This document shows positions 22,665 to 33,206 of a stretch of DNA of 64,000 nt, piece after piece. This DNA is from Diphasiastrum complanatum (Eukaryota > Streptophyta > Lycopodiopsida > Lycopodiales > Lycopodiaceae), in NCBI GenBank assembly GCA_029204225.1, contig CM055109.1, positions 41,706,544 through 41,770,543 of the forward strand, given 5' to 3'. The translations under genes and the position numbers were made by a program. Position 1 is the stretch's first letter; every line of letters starts with the position of its first letter. The notes beneath the pieces were generated by a model, which saw only the letters and a list, made by a program, of their open reading frames with translations, was not told the origin of the DNA and ran no database searches.

Positions 22665-23170
22665 AGAAACATCGGCTTCTATGCTGATCGCCTTCCCTTT
22701 CTTAGTTGGTGGCGGTGAAACTGGTTATGTTGTCGGTTGGGGGGTGGCTCGCTTCTTAGTGTTTGGATAGAGATCATCAAGCTCTTTGATGGCAACAGTC
22801 GCCCGAGACCCCAATTGTTTGGTGACCAACATGTGGAGGAGATATTAACACTTGGTAGTTGGTTTTCTAGCTTTCAAGGCCCCGCACAGCTTTTCTGCTA
22901 CCTTCTCAGCCCACTTGTAGTTTTGAGTGGGATCGTCCATGGTGATGGTCAAAGAGAAGAGGTCGCTCGGTGGTAGGCGAGTATGCACCTCGAGCATGGT
23001 GACGAGGAGTTCCGAGGCATCCCGGAGATGGGGATCTGTGATGAGGCGTATGGCGATCTTGTCGTTGGTCTGGACAATAGTTTTGTCGTCCTCTGTCAGA
23101 AACTTTGTATAATACTTGTAGTTCGTGGACTTGTTGAGCATGGATGTTGATCCATCGTGTTTTCATAGTT
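22665..23170 (-). CDS. Unrecognised open frame between Gypsy integrase and Helitron helicase
   Basis: The main frame (23141-22845, 98 aa) contains NYKYYTKFLTEDDKTIVQ, PHLRDASELLVTMLEVHTR and NYKWAEKVAEKLCGALKAR. It reads like real protein, mixed and charged rather than low-complexity, but I do not recognise it. One TAA separates it from further plausible sequence (SRATVAIKELDDLYP, KKRATPQPTT) that runs toward the helicase frame with one more stop. It could be a linker of the Helitron protein, a 3' open frame of the Gypsy element, or a captured host fragment. No start context or splice signals support an independent gene. Confidence 0.35.
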
Positions 23171-23264
23171 GTTCCACATGGAATAATATGTTTGCTAGAG
23201 TTTGTTGATTATCGAGCTCAAGATTATAGGCCACTCGAAGGGAGGGGATATGGAATTGTACAAG

Positions 23265-23725
23265 CATAACGGCTTCTTGGCCATATGTAAGCTAGGAAAG
23301 GGGTTAAGCATGTAGCTCTCTTCGGGGTGGTGCAATAAGCCCAGAGAGCAACATGAAGTTTGAGTTCCCAATCAGATCGGTTAGATTCGACAGTTTTGGT
23401 GAGAATTTCACATAGGATTTTATTGGTGGATTCCGCTTGGCCATTGCATCGTGGATGGTATGGCGATGTACCACAAATTTTTTTGAAAGGAAATCTGCTA
23501 TGATAGAGTTAAGAAAATGTGTACCCCTGTCATTGATAAGTTCTAGAGGACATCTGAAACTATAACATGTTCGTAGAAAAATCTTGCGGTAGAACAAGTG
23601 TCAACATTGCGAACAGCTCTTGCTTCAGCCCATTTGGTGCAATAGTCCGTAGCTACTATGATGTAACGAGATTGTGTGTGTCGAGCAACGAGACTAATCT
23701 TTCCAACATAATCAATCCCCCATTT
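23265..23725 (-). pseudogene. Gypsy integrase fragment
   Basis: Reading from 23725 on the minus strand: KWGIDYVGKI, ARHTQSRYIIVATDYCTKW (catalytic D), AEARAVRN, then CPLELINDRGTHF (catalytic D). After a frameshift comes YHPRCNGQAESTNKILCEIL (catalytic E), SDWELKLHVALWAYCTTPKR and TPFLAYIW. The order and motifs are those of a Ty3/Gypsy integrase core. It follows the protease directly, so reverse transcriptase and RNase H have been deleted. A stop codon sits at the junction. Confidence 0.9.
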
Positions 23726-24060
23726 CTAGAAAGCTCGATCATAAATGTCACGATTTTCAAAAGTGACTCGGCCTTTGCTCCAGTCATGAACGACTCTTTC
23801 ATTGGTGAGCCACGGACGATCAAGTAGTAATTCATATGAATAGGCATTATTGGGAATATCAAGTACTACTAGATCAACAGAAAACTTGAGACCTCCTCGT
23901 TTGATCAGCACTTGTGGAAGGAAACCGGTAGGTCGGACCACACTTTGATCAGCCATCTGAAGCTGACAAGCGGGTTTGGCCAGCTTGTCTCTCAGATTCC
24001 ATTCTAGCATGAGGGATGTGGAAATGATATTGACACTAGAGCCACCATTGAGTACCGCTA
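23726..24060 (-). pseudogene. Gypsy aspartic protease fragment with Asp-to-Asn active site
   Basis: The minus-strand frame gives AVLNGGSSVNIIS, LAKPACQLQMADQSVVRPTG, then IPNNAYSYELLLDRPWL. Retropepsins of this group carry D-x-GSS at the first motif; here the codon is AAT (Asn), one G-to-A change from GAT. The hydrophobic-LL-RPWL end motif is intact. Loss of the catalytic aspartate would inactivate the enzyme. Confidence 0.85.
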
Positions 24061-24494
24061 AAATTTCACATGATTGGTGATGGGTAGCTCGGATTTTGAT
24101 GTTGCCTTGTTAGCTGAGTGGATTGGTTAGATGTAAGGGCATTTCAGGCAACTCATCATGGCTAGTGGTGTTATTGGATTGGATATGGTGTTTCCATTTG
24201 CCAACATGCTTCCAGAGAAAATGAAAATGAAGAGTGACATTGGCTTGTAGTAAATCTCCCCGGACTTCAATACCTTCAAGGGTTTTGCATTCAAAAGGCT
24301 TGTGAAGTACTTTATGGGAAGTGGAAGATTGTTGGTCGGCATTGCGGATTTGCTAGCGATACTGATGATGCAGTCGAATTTCTTCAGATGGGTGAGGGTA
24401 AACTATCGGGGTTGAATATTCACTTGGAGGGACAGTCTGCTGCTGAGTTTTGCTAAGTGCAAGTGTAGGGCTTGGCGTTGGGTTTGTGCTCGAG

Positions 24495-25442
24495 TCAAGA
24501 CCCAAGCAGGATGAGTTTCAAGACCCAAGCAGGATGAGTCAAGACCCAAGCAGGATGAGTTTCAACTGGTAAAGTTTCTACTTTCACTGAACAGACATGA
24601 GTAGCAGGTTTGGATCGGGATGGGCAGTCATTTACATGATGTTCAATACCACAATTTTCACAAGCTGAAGGAAAACGAAGTTTATATGGGCAGCGAATAC
24701 TAGGATGCTTACCTGCACAGATAAAACATCCTCGTATTACGGGGAGTTGATTTGCGACAAAGACAGCTTGGTTTGGATTGTAAGCTTGGGCAATGGGATC
24801 CACTGTTTGAGCATTAGAATCATATGTATAATAAACAACCATTTCAGTAGAGTATTGCGGTTGAGTATTGTCTTCCAATAGTAGGTTGCCGGATCGATGG
24901 TATTCGGATCAAGATAATAGACAGCTTGTTGTGGGGCAGGTTTTGACGACAAACTGTTGACGTGGTGGTTGGTACTGATTTGGTATAGTTGGTCATGGTT
25001 GGTAGACCCATGGTCGTGGCACAGGCTATTGTGGAGGGTAGGGGTGATATGCTCGATAGTCGGTGGGTCTGGTTGCTGTTGAAAAATGGTTTCGTAGTTG
25101 AGGGCATTCATTAACAGTATGATGTTGTGAGCAGATTAGACACCAGACATTTTCTCTTGATGGAAAGGATTTCTCAGCAATCTATTTCATGGCGGTTTGG
25201 AAATGAGATTGTTGAGTATTTTGCCAGGTTTTCATTTGATGTAGAAGTTCAGAAGATTGGGCAATATTATCAGACTTCGGGTGATTAGGACGGTTTGGAT
25301 TCTTAGATTTCTTTTCATGATGGTCAAAGTCATCATTGGAACCTTCGTCTTTCTCATGGATAGCATCAGTTATCACATCTTTAAGTTGATCATAAAGGTC
25401 AACTAGTTTGAGTTGACGACAGATGTTTTTTTGGCAATCCAA
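24495..25442 (-). pseudogene. Gypsy Gag C-terminal part with CCHC-like motifs
   Basis: Successive minus-strand frames (25442-25182, 25111-24737, 24878-24495) form the Gag tail: an acidic/lysine-rich linker, a glutamine/histidine/proline-rich stretch, then two zinc-knuckle-like motifs, CFICAGKHPSIRC and CENCGIEHHVNDC. The spacing is CX2CX3HX4C, one residue shorter than the classical CX2CX4HX4C. Frameshifts separate the parts. Confidence 0.75.
24498..24562. repeat. Three tandem copies of CAAGACCCAAGCAGGATGAG
   Basis: Units of 20-24 bp lie in the Gypsy gag tail. On the minus strand they encode repeated THPAWVL peptides. Confidence 0.9.
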
Positions 25443-25884
25443 CCAAGAACAGTTTTATGGCCATACATTCGGTGATATTTTCATCAACACATTCTACTTT
25501 GAGACGTTTAAAACGCTCAATGTAGTTTTGAACAGACTCTTCGTGACACATCTTGATATGGATGATTTGGATGAATGGGCTCTGAGTCAGTTTAGATGGT
25601 TTGAAACGCTTGATGAGAGCATCCTTGAGGGTGATCCAAGAAGCAAGATCAAGAGCTTTGAGATTCAGATACCACTCCTTGGCTGTTCCATAGAGTACCA
25701 TGGGAAATAGACGAAGCTTTTCAGTTTCAGAGGTATCACCATAAAAAAGGCATGCATTATCAAAGTCTTGGAAAAATTGGATGGGGTTAGATTCTCCATC
25801 GCACTTTGGTGCATCAATACGTAAAATTCTACGTTCTAGTCGTGGAGGAGCCAGATTAGAAGATTCAACACAGTCATGAGACAT
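25399..25884 (-). pseudogene. Gypsy Gag (Retrotrans_gag domain)
   Basis: 161 residues from Met at 25884. It contains RIDAPKCDGESNPIQFFQDF, the FPMVLYGTAKEWYLNL core, SWITLKDALIKRF and ESVQNYIERFKRL, a clear retrotransposon gag domain (FxxxLxGxAxxWy). The frame is intact across the domain but shifts at its end. The LTR and primer site lie about 850 bp upstream on the same strand. Confidence 0.9.
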
Positions 25885-26746
25885 GATGCAGAGTGTAGGG
25901 GAGAGTACAGATGATCATGTCAGTACTGTACTTGGTAAAAAGACAGTTTGCTTGCAGAATGGAGAGTGTAGGACAAAAATTGATCTTTTTGGTTGTAATA
26001 GAATTCGCGGACAGGCTGAGAAATCGTGGAGAGACAGATAAATCAAACTGTAAGACTCACAAATTCTAACAAGGAGTGATGTTTGTCAGAATTTTGATTT
26101 TTTATATTTTTGAATTTTTTTTTGTATTGTTAGAATTCGCGAGTGGGACAGGGAATTCGTGCTCACTAAGAACGATTTCGTAGGCTAGATGGCGATTTCT
26201 AAAACAAAGGTTTTACTAAAAGATAGGGAATATGAAAAAAAATATGACTTTTTGACATAAAACTGGCAAAATCTATGAGATAGAATTCGCGGAGTTGCTG
26301 GAGGACTAATCTTGATTAGATCTAGCCTCAATGAAGCCAGCGAATTCTAGGACAAAGATTTGGGTGAGAAATAAGAGATTTTGACAATATATCAGGTTGT
26401 TTTCTCATAGTCTGACCGTGGTCAAAATTCGTGGAGGTGATAAAATGAAAGATCAGGGTCTGTTAGGGCTGCAAATAGACTGACGAATTCTGATATGCCT
26501 GTTTGGTTTGGAAAAAAAGTCACTTGGGTCACTTCTTTCCAAAGAAAATGCCCAAGTTGACTCTTTTGTTGCTTCCACCCGGCTTGATAAGTTGCTCCGC
26601 AACTCGTGTAGGACCTGGAGAGAAGACTCGTGCTGTGGTTGGAAGACAGAAGACAGGCAAACAAGCAAACACACAACACGGAAACAAAAAAAACAAAAGG
26701 AAAAAAAGCTAAGTAAAAAAAGCTTTAAAAGCATCAATGACACCAA
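25885..26746 (-). other. Gypsy leader with primer binding site and repeated GAATTCGCGG words
   Basis: The minus-strand sequence at 26746-26731 (TTGGTGTCATTGATGC) follows the LTR end directly and is the presumptive tRNA primer binding site. The roughly 850-bp leader that follows has GAATTCG(C/T)G words at about 26001, 26133, 26153, 26283, 26340, 26424 and 26484 on the + strand. No protein-coding frame was recognised in it. Confidence 0.65.
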
Positions 26747-27571
26747 TGTTGGAAGTAAATCTTGTTTGTGAATGTTTGGCTAGATCTACTCACGATGTGG
26801 TGTAGTATAGAGAGGATCATCCACTTTTTTAGTTTCTACCAAGCTTCAAACAAAAATACGAAAATAAGGAATAATGATGGAAGCACTAAGGCTTACCTAA
26901 CTAGTGCTTGAAATAGAAATGAAACTAACTAAGATGACAAAATACAAAACCTTACTAAGGCTTACCCAACTAGCAAGGTGATTAAACTAAATCCTAGATT
27001 AACACCCAAAGAATATTAGAATGGAAGATTGCGGCTAACTAATAATCAATCAACAAAATACATGCCACAATACAAACCAATGAGAAGGAGGCAAGAGGAG
27101 GCCCGAGCACCTTTCCTCAAGCTATGCACCTTCTCAAAGGGAACACAATTGAAATAGAGAGATAATCTCAAAAATAGAGAACTTGATGGCTTAATTTCAA
27201 AAGTGTTATTTACAAGGCAAATACCTCTCCTTTTATGGCAAGGAGGGTCTTCCATAAGTATCCACTAACTTATGGGACTAATCTATTTCGAGCCTTTCTA
27301 GAACTTCTAACTTAGGATTTAGAACTTCAAAGTTTCTTAACTTAGGAAAACTAAAGATAAAATATTTCTAATCTTAAGTTTTCTAAGTCTAAGTACTAAA
27401 TCTAAGTTTAGCTATTTTATGATTTTTTAAGCTTCTACTCATGGGCTTACAAACACATGCCATGGCGGAAGTTTATTAACGGACACTCGTATGTGGACTT
27501 ACAAAACACATGCCACGAAGTTTTATTTCTCTTTTTTTTTATTTTTTTTTGTGTTAGCACAGATGCTAACA
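26747..27571 (-). mobile_element. 5' LTR of the Gypsy element
   Basis: 825 bp bounded by the inverted termini TGTT...AACA (minus strand starts TGTTAGCATC, ends CTTCCAACA), followed immediately by the primer binding site. Its outer edge at 27571 touches the Helitron Rep fragment, so the Gypsy element inserted into the Helitron. A matching 3' LTR was not found near 22.7-23.2 kb, so that end is deleted and no target duplication can be read. Confidence 0.82.
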
Positions 27572-28906
27572 ATTATAAATGTAAAATCATGACAGGTCCT
27601 GGTATAACAACTCTCATGACAACTGGCTTATGAACACCCATAGAAAACCCAAATAGTTGCCAACAAGCCTCACTCACAGAAAAATATCGAGCATTCAAAA
27701 ATTGCTCTATCTCATTCACTGACCCTGCAATTTGACCACCAACCTCCATAGCCTCCGCCGTAATTATATCTGGTCCCTTGTACACATACTTGTACAAATA
27801 CTTCACATTGCGTATATGTATACATATCTCCATGTTGACGTGACACTGAAAATGTAGTGTCAACCATCTGTTATACGGTACTACCCACCTATTGTCTAAA
27901 TCTACTCCACGTGATCGGACCTTCACTCCATTGTCCCTACGTCTATACAAAATATATTCGTTCATTATCGATGTTTTACCAATGAAACTCCTTGGATAGT
28001 TTTTTGAGCATTTTCCATCCTTCATGCACGACGCATTTGAAAAGGATGTTCCACATGGCCCGTGCATCATACATGTCCTCACTATATCATACAAATCCAG
28101 ATCATCCTCCCTCAAAGGTATCTCTATGCACACCATACGATTATATTCTCCAACAATGATGGGTTTGCTTTGCTCCTCTAATATAATCAGCAGGTGGGCA
28201 TGAGGCAATCCTCTCTTTTGCAACTCTACAACATGAAGCCTCCCTATAATATGCCCAAATATCCCTTCCTTCTTCAACAAATGAATCAAATGTTGAAGCT
28301 TCACGTTAAATACCATTGACACCAAATCCAGTCTATCTGAGAAGTGTCTGCTGAATCTCAACTCACGTCTCACTTCTACCCAATTTGGGTTTGTTGTCAT
28401 CGTGATAAACAAATCGGGAGAGCCCAACTCCCTAACGACAGCCATAGCATCTTGGTACTACTAATGCATATGATGTAATGAACCAATATAAGATGATGGA
28501 ATGACTATTCGTTGTCCTATGTCGCCAGCCGAATGAGCTCCAAGAGCATCAACGATACCACTATGAATCTCTCTACAGAATCTATCTCGATTGTTATAGA
28601 TGTATTTCATGTTGTTCTGCACCATTTTTGCTAGATGTCACACATATACTCTTGTAGTAGCCTTCCACCCAAATGTATAGGTGAAACAAGCTATGCTCGA
28701 ACCTGGAAATGGTAGATGTAAAACTCTCGAATAGTGACAACTTTGTATCCACCCTCTAAATGCTCTTTATGAGGATCAAAATGTACACCATGAATATCAT
28801 CATCATCACCATGTGCAACCTCTCTCATCTGTACATGGGGGATCCCTTGATACCACCCTTCGGTACTGTAAGGAAAGAGAAGAACAAAATGCAAAAGAGC
28901 GAGCAA
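27572..28906 (-). pseudogene. Helitron Rep domain (Helitron_like_N) fragment
   Basis: On the minus strand: LLFPYSTEGWYQG and VTIREFYIY (28906-28700), GQRIVIPSSYIG, then after two stops YQDAMAVVRELGSPDLFITM and TTNPNW. Next is the HUH-type metal site GLPHAHLLI (about 28210), HGPCG, CSKNYPRSF, and the Tyr-containing KYVYKGPD. It ends at FLNARYFSVSEACWQLFGF. These are the landmarks of rolling-circle replication initiators of Helitrons; the last 290 residues are one open frame. It stops at the Gypsy LTR. The helicase C-terminus lies beyond the Gypsy element on the same strand. Confidence 0.93.
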
Positions 28907-28907
28907 G

Positions 28908-28910
<3 letters not shown>

Positions 28911-28999
<89 letters not shown>
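28911..28999. repeat. (GA)n microsatellite
   Basis: About 44 uninterrupted GA units just upstream (minus sense) of the Helitron Rep fragment. Open frames of Arg-Glu or Ser-Leu repeats across it are not genes. Confidence 0.97.
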
Positions 29000-29000
<1 letters not shown>

Positions 29001-29029
29001 CGACAACTAAAGCTACATCCGACAAATCA

Positions 29030-29190
29030 TCACTTACCACAGACACACGATTGATCACTTACCTCAAACATTCAGTTGATCACTTACCACATACATTTGG
29101 TTGATCACTTACCACAGATATTCGGTTGATCACTTACCACATACATTTGGCTGATCACTTACCACAGATATTCGGTTGATCAGACATATG
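29030..29190. repeat. Minisatellite, ~29-bp unit (GGTTGATCACTTACCACA)
   Basis: Five or six tandem units of GGTTGATCACTTACCACA followed by (G/T)A(C/T)ATT(C/T)(G). TGATCA gives each unit a small palindrome. Confidence 0.9.
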
Positions 29191-29199
29191 CCTAACACA

Positions 29200-29379
29200 C
29201 ACACAAACACATGCCTAAAGCCTAACCCTAAAGCATAATGTCTAAAGCCTAATGCCTAATGTCTAATGCCTAGAGCTCATGGTTAATGTCTACAGCCTAA
29301 CCCTAATGCCTAATTCCTAAAGCCTAATGTCGTATGCCTAATGCCTAAAGCCTAACCCTAATGATTAATGTCTAAAGCT

Positions 29380-29382
<3 letters not shown>
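29200..29382. repeat. Telomere-like degenerate tract (CCTAA/GCCTAACCCTAATG)
   Basis: About 180 bp built from CCTAAAG, CCTAATG, CCTAACCCTAA and TCTAAAG words on the + strand. It resembles decayed telomeric CCCTAAA repeats but lacks a run of exact units. Confidence 0.65.

Positions 29383-29461
<79 letters not shown>
29381..29461. repeat. (AC)n microsatellite
   Basis: About 40 uninterrupted AC units. Confidence 0.97.
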
Positions 29462-29958
29462 CTAATTAAGAAATGCTCTCATGATTTAATTACTTGTTTC
29501 GATCACTATGATCACAATGAACGAACTGTCTTGAGTTCTTTTGATCAGATTTTGTACAACACTCTGAATGTTAACAATGAAAAAATTCGTGTGAACAATC
29601 TTCTAATCCTTTCAATATGGTTTTTTCTATTGACGGGTATGAAGAGTTGAAGTGCCATGAAATGATCATGAATTTACTACTTGTTGATGCTTAACTTTTA
29701 TTAATAAGGTTTCCTTTGAAGTGTACTGCTTTTTGTTTAGACCTTTGGTTACACTTCGACTATTTCTAATATAAATGGTATGATGAGTTTAGTTATATGA
29801 CTTGGATTAGACTTGTCTGTTAAAGTCTGTATATACTTATTTGTGGACAGTAATGCCTTGACAATTTGAAATTGACAGTGCAATAAACATTTTTCTAAGT
29901 TGTTACTTAAGAAAAGGGATGGTGTTCCGATAAGCATTTTGAAAAGGGTAATGGTAGA
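29462..29958. other. No feature recognised
   Basis: AT-rich intergenic sequence between microsatellites; short open frames only. Confidence 0.5.
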
Positions 29959-29959
29959 T

Positions 29960-30150
29960 AGTTTTGAACTCATACACATACACAACACATACACATACAC
30001 ACACATCACACACATACAAACTTACACACATACACATGCACATACACATACACAGCCTCCAAAAATATATAAACACTTTTTGTGGATATGAACACATACA
30101 CACTCATGCACATACACATACATGCACTCACACATGCACACCTAAAAGCA
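29960..30150. repeat. Interrupted CA/TACACA-rich repeat
   Basis: Two blocks of (CACATA)n and (CACAT)n variants at 29968-30052 and 30088-30150, separated by about 35 bp. Confidence 0.85.
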
Positions 30151-30379
30151 CACACCGCACACATGTCAAGGTGTCGAAGCTTCATGTCGATGCATGGTGA
30201 AACCATCCAAAACACCACCCCCCAAATGATTGGCAGACAAAATTTTGGCCGCATCTAATTATGTCCGCCTTCAATAATCAAATATCGCCCGCTTTGAGCA
30301 TCATCCACATGTCTCAACCACAAGTTGCCACCTAGATCGTCGTCGCCCATTGCCCCCGTCATTGATGGGCACAAGCAAC

Positions 30380-30503
30380 TAGTATATATATATATATATT
30401 TCAATTTTTTTTGTCTCTTCTCACATTACCACATATTGGCTAGTCATTGTGGAGGGGGGACACCTTTTTTGTGTGCACCTTCCAACACATAAGTTAATAT
30501 ATA

Positions 30504-30566
<63 letters not shown>
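30380..30566. repeat. (TA)n microsatellites
   Basis: A short TA run at about 30381-30399 and a long one at 30496-30566 (about 35 units). Confidence 0.95.
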
Positions 30567-30569
<3 letters not shown>

Positions 30570-30800
30570 TCATTGGACATCTCGGAACGCGTCCTACAAC
30601 ATGTTCTGGGATTTTGTCCTGGAACAATTTTTGTTTTTTTTTTTTTTGCAAATATGGGTGTCAGATGGCTGTATTTTTTGTGGGGAATTCCAATATAATT
30701 TTTTCAAATTTTTTTACGCATTGTAGAAGTAAGATTTTGCTGAGTAGTAGGTTTTCATGGTTCACTAAATCACTGATTCTTGATGTGTTGATTAAGTGAT
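30570..30800. mobile_element. Possible end of a hAT-like element (poly-T plus AATATGGGTGTCAGATG)
   Basis: GGAACGCGTCC, a T-run, then CAAATATGGGTGTCAGATGG resembles the subterminal part of the hAT-like elements described at 41.7, 53.1 and 56.9 kb (ATATGGGTATCAGATG). Only one end is visible and there is no target duplication, so it is probably a remnant. Confidence 0.4.
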
Positions 30801-30842
30801 TCACTGATGGAGGTCTACAATGAAATTATCAACATTTGGGAA

Positions 30843-31692
<850 letters not shown>

Positions 31693-31700
31693 TGGGTCCT

Positions 31701-31941
31701 ATTAGTTGATAAGGATCAGTTGGCCTCGCCACAAGGCGAGTCGACGGGACACGCGTCCCGTCAACAACCACCTGGGTCATGCATGGGTTGCCCGAGTGAA
31801 GAACTATATGTACAGTGTAGTTTCATTTTGAGAAACACAGTTGCTATGTGAGCTTGGTGTGGAGAGTGCTTTCTGTCTGTGTTACTGTATAGCCTGATCT
31901 GTGTTCCTGTTCGAAGCAAATTCTAAGTTGGTATCAGAGCC
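31701..31941 (+). mobile_element. Copia 5' LTR (partial) and primer binding site
   Basis: TTGGTATCAGAGCC at 31928-31941 is the Copia tRNA-Met primer site. The preceding ~230 bp, starting about ATTAGTTGATAAGG right after the CT array, is the presumed LTR; its start and its CA end (here ...TCTAAG) look eroded. It contains a perfect-looking palindrome around GACGGGACACGCGTCCCGTC. Gag follows at 32787 on the same strand. Confidence 0.75.
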
Positions 31942-32786
31942 GTATAGGGAGTGTACACAATACAGTGTTGCCGTTGAAGAGAGCTTCAGGAGAAGAACAG
32001 TCTTCTGAGAGTTCGGAGTTTACGGCAGGTTGAAGACAGGAAGTGAAGCACTGGTGCACAGATTCTAGCACACAGAAGCTTGCTGAGCTTGAGACTGTGT
32101 GAGGATTTGGAGACAAGAATTGTCGGTTGAATCAAAACCTTAGCAAAACGGAATTTTGAAATTCCGAAGGGAGACTACTTGGCGTTTGCAGCCAGTGTGC
32201 ATTCAAACGGACATCGTTTTGAGAACGGTTCGAAGCATCAGACTCCTAGCAGTAGGGCGACCTCAGAGGAAGAGGATTGGACAATTAGAGGGCTGTAAAC
32301 AGTCAACCAAGATCAGTTCTTTCAAGGAAAACCCTGGCCTAGGATTTGGAAGCTCAAAATCGTGGATTTCTCTCTATATTCAACAGATTTTGTTGCTGTA
32401 AAAGCAGACATGAGGGCGTCATGATCAGTTCAATAAGATCTGAAGTGGCCGTGTGCAGCCGTGAGCCAATAAGGGAACATGATAGATCTAATAGTGGCAG
32501 CCATAGCTAGCTTTGGAACTTTTTCAAAGCTAAAGAGATGAGAGAGGTACACGGACAGGTTGTGTGCGCCTAACCACAAGGAGCGTGTAGCGTTTGCAGG
32601 GGTTCAGCGGCTTCAGGAGTGTCGTTTGACGCAAAGGCGACACCAATTTGGCTTTCAATTTAGCGGAAAAGCGGCGGGTGGCTTGGTAAGGGAAAAAGTG
32701 CAGGTCATTATTTTTGAGTTCTGACATCACAGTTGGCCTCGACATACTGCTTTTAGCCTACGGTAGAAGTTTCAAGCAGTTTTGCA

Positions 32787-33206
32787 ATGACAAACATGGG
32801 AGAGTCCATTTTGAGTGAAAGTAGCAAATTGGACGGGATTTCCCACCATGCAGTGTGGAAGTTCAAAATGAAAAACATACTGATGGAAAAGGACGTGTGA
32901 GATGTCGTCACAGGTGATGAGAGAAGACCGCCAAATGAAGCAGACATCAAAGTGTTCGATAAGAAGGTGAGAAAAGCCTTGACCTTTATTAACTTGTCAG
33001 TGAAGGATCACATCATTACCCACATTTGTGATGTTGTTACACCCAGACAGGCATGGGATGTGCTAAAGGAGCAATTCTAGATGTCAAATCCGTCAAGAAT
33101 CATGTTTTTGAAGTCAAAACTGAATTGTGTCCGCATGGAGCAAGGAGAGCACATTCAGACTTATATGACCAGAATCAAAACAATGAGGGATGAACTCCTC
33201 ACGAGT
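32787..33206 (+). pseudogene. Copia Gag N-terminal fragment
   Basis: From ATG 32787 the frame reads KLDGISHHAVWKFKMKNILM, VVTGDERRP, KALTFINLSVKDHI, TPRQAWDVLKEQF and FLKSKLNCVRMEQGEHIQTY, the Gag/UBN2 N-terminal half of a Copia element. A TGA replaces the Trp codon expected before DVV, and a TAG follows EQF. The frame is lost after MRDELLT, where unrelated sequence begins. The leader from primer site to ATG is about 850 bp. Confidence 0.87.

Noticed and set aside
28760-29104. Open frames of Arg-Glu, Ser-Leu or Thr-His repeats over microsatellites (also at 12.0, 30.0, 30.8-31.7, 39.5 and 52.6-52.9 kb)
   Set aside because: They are translations of GA/CT or CA/GT arrays, open in several frames on both strands; no coding signal outside the array.
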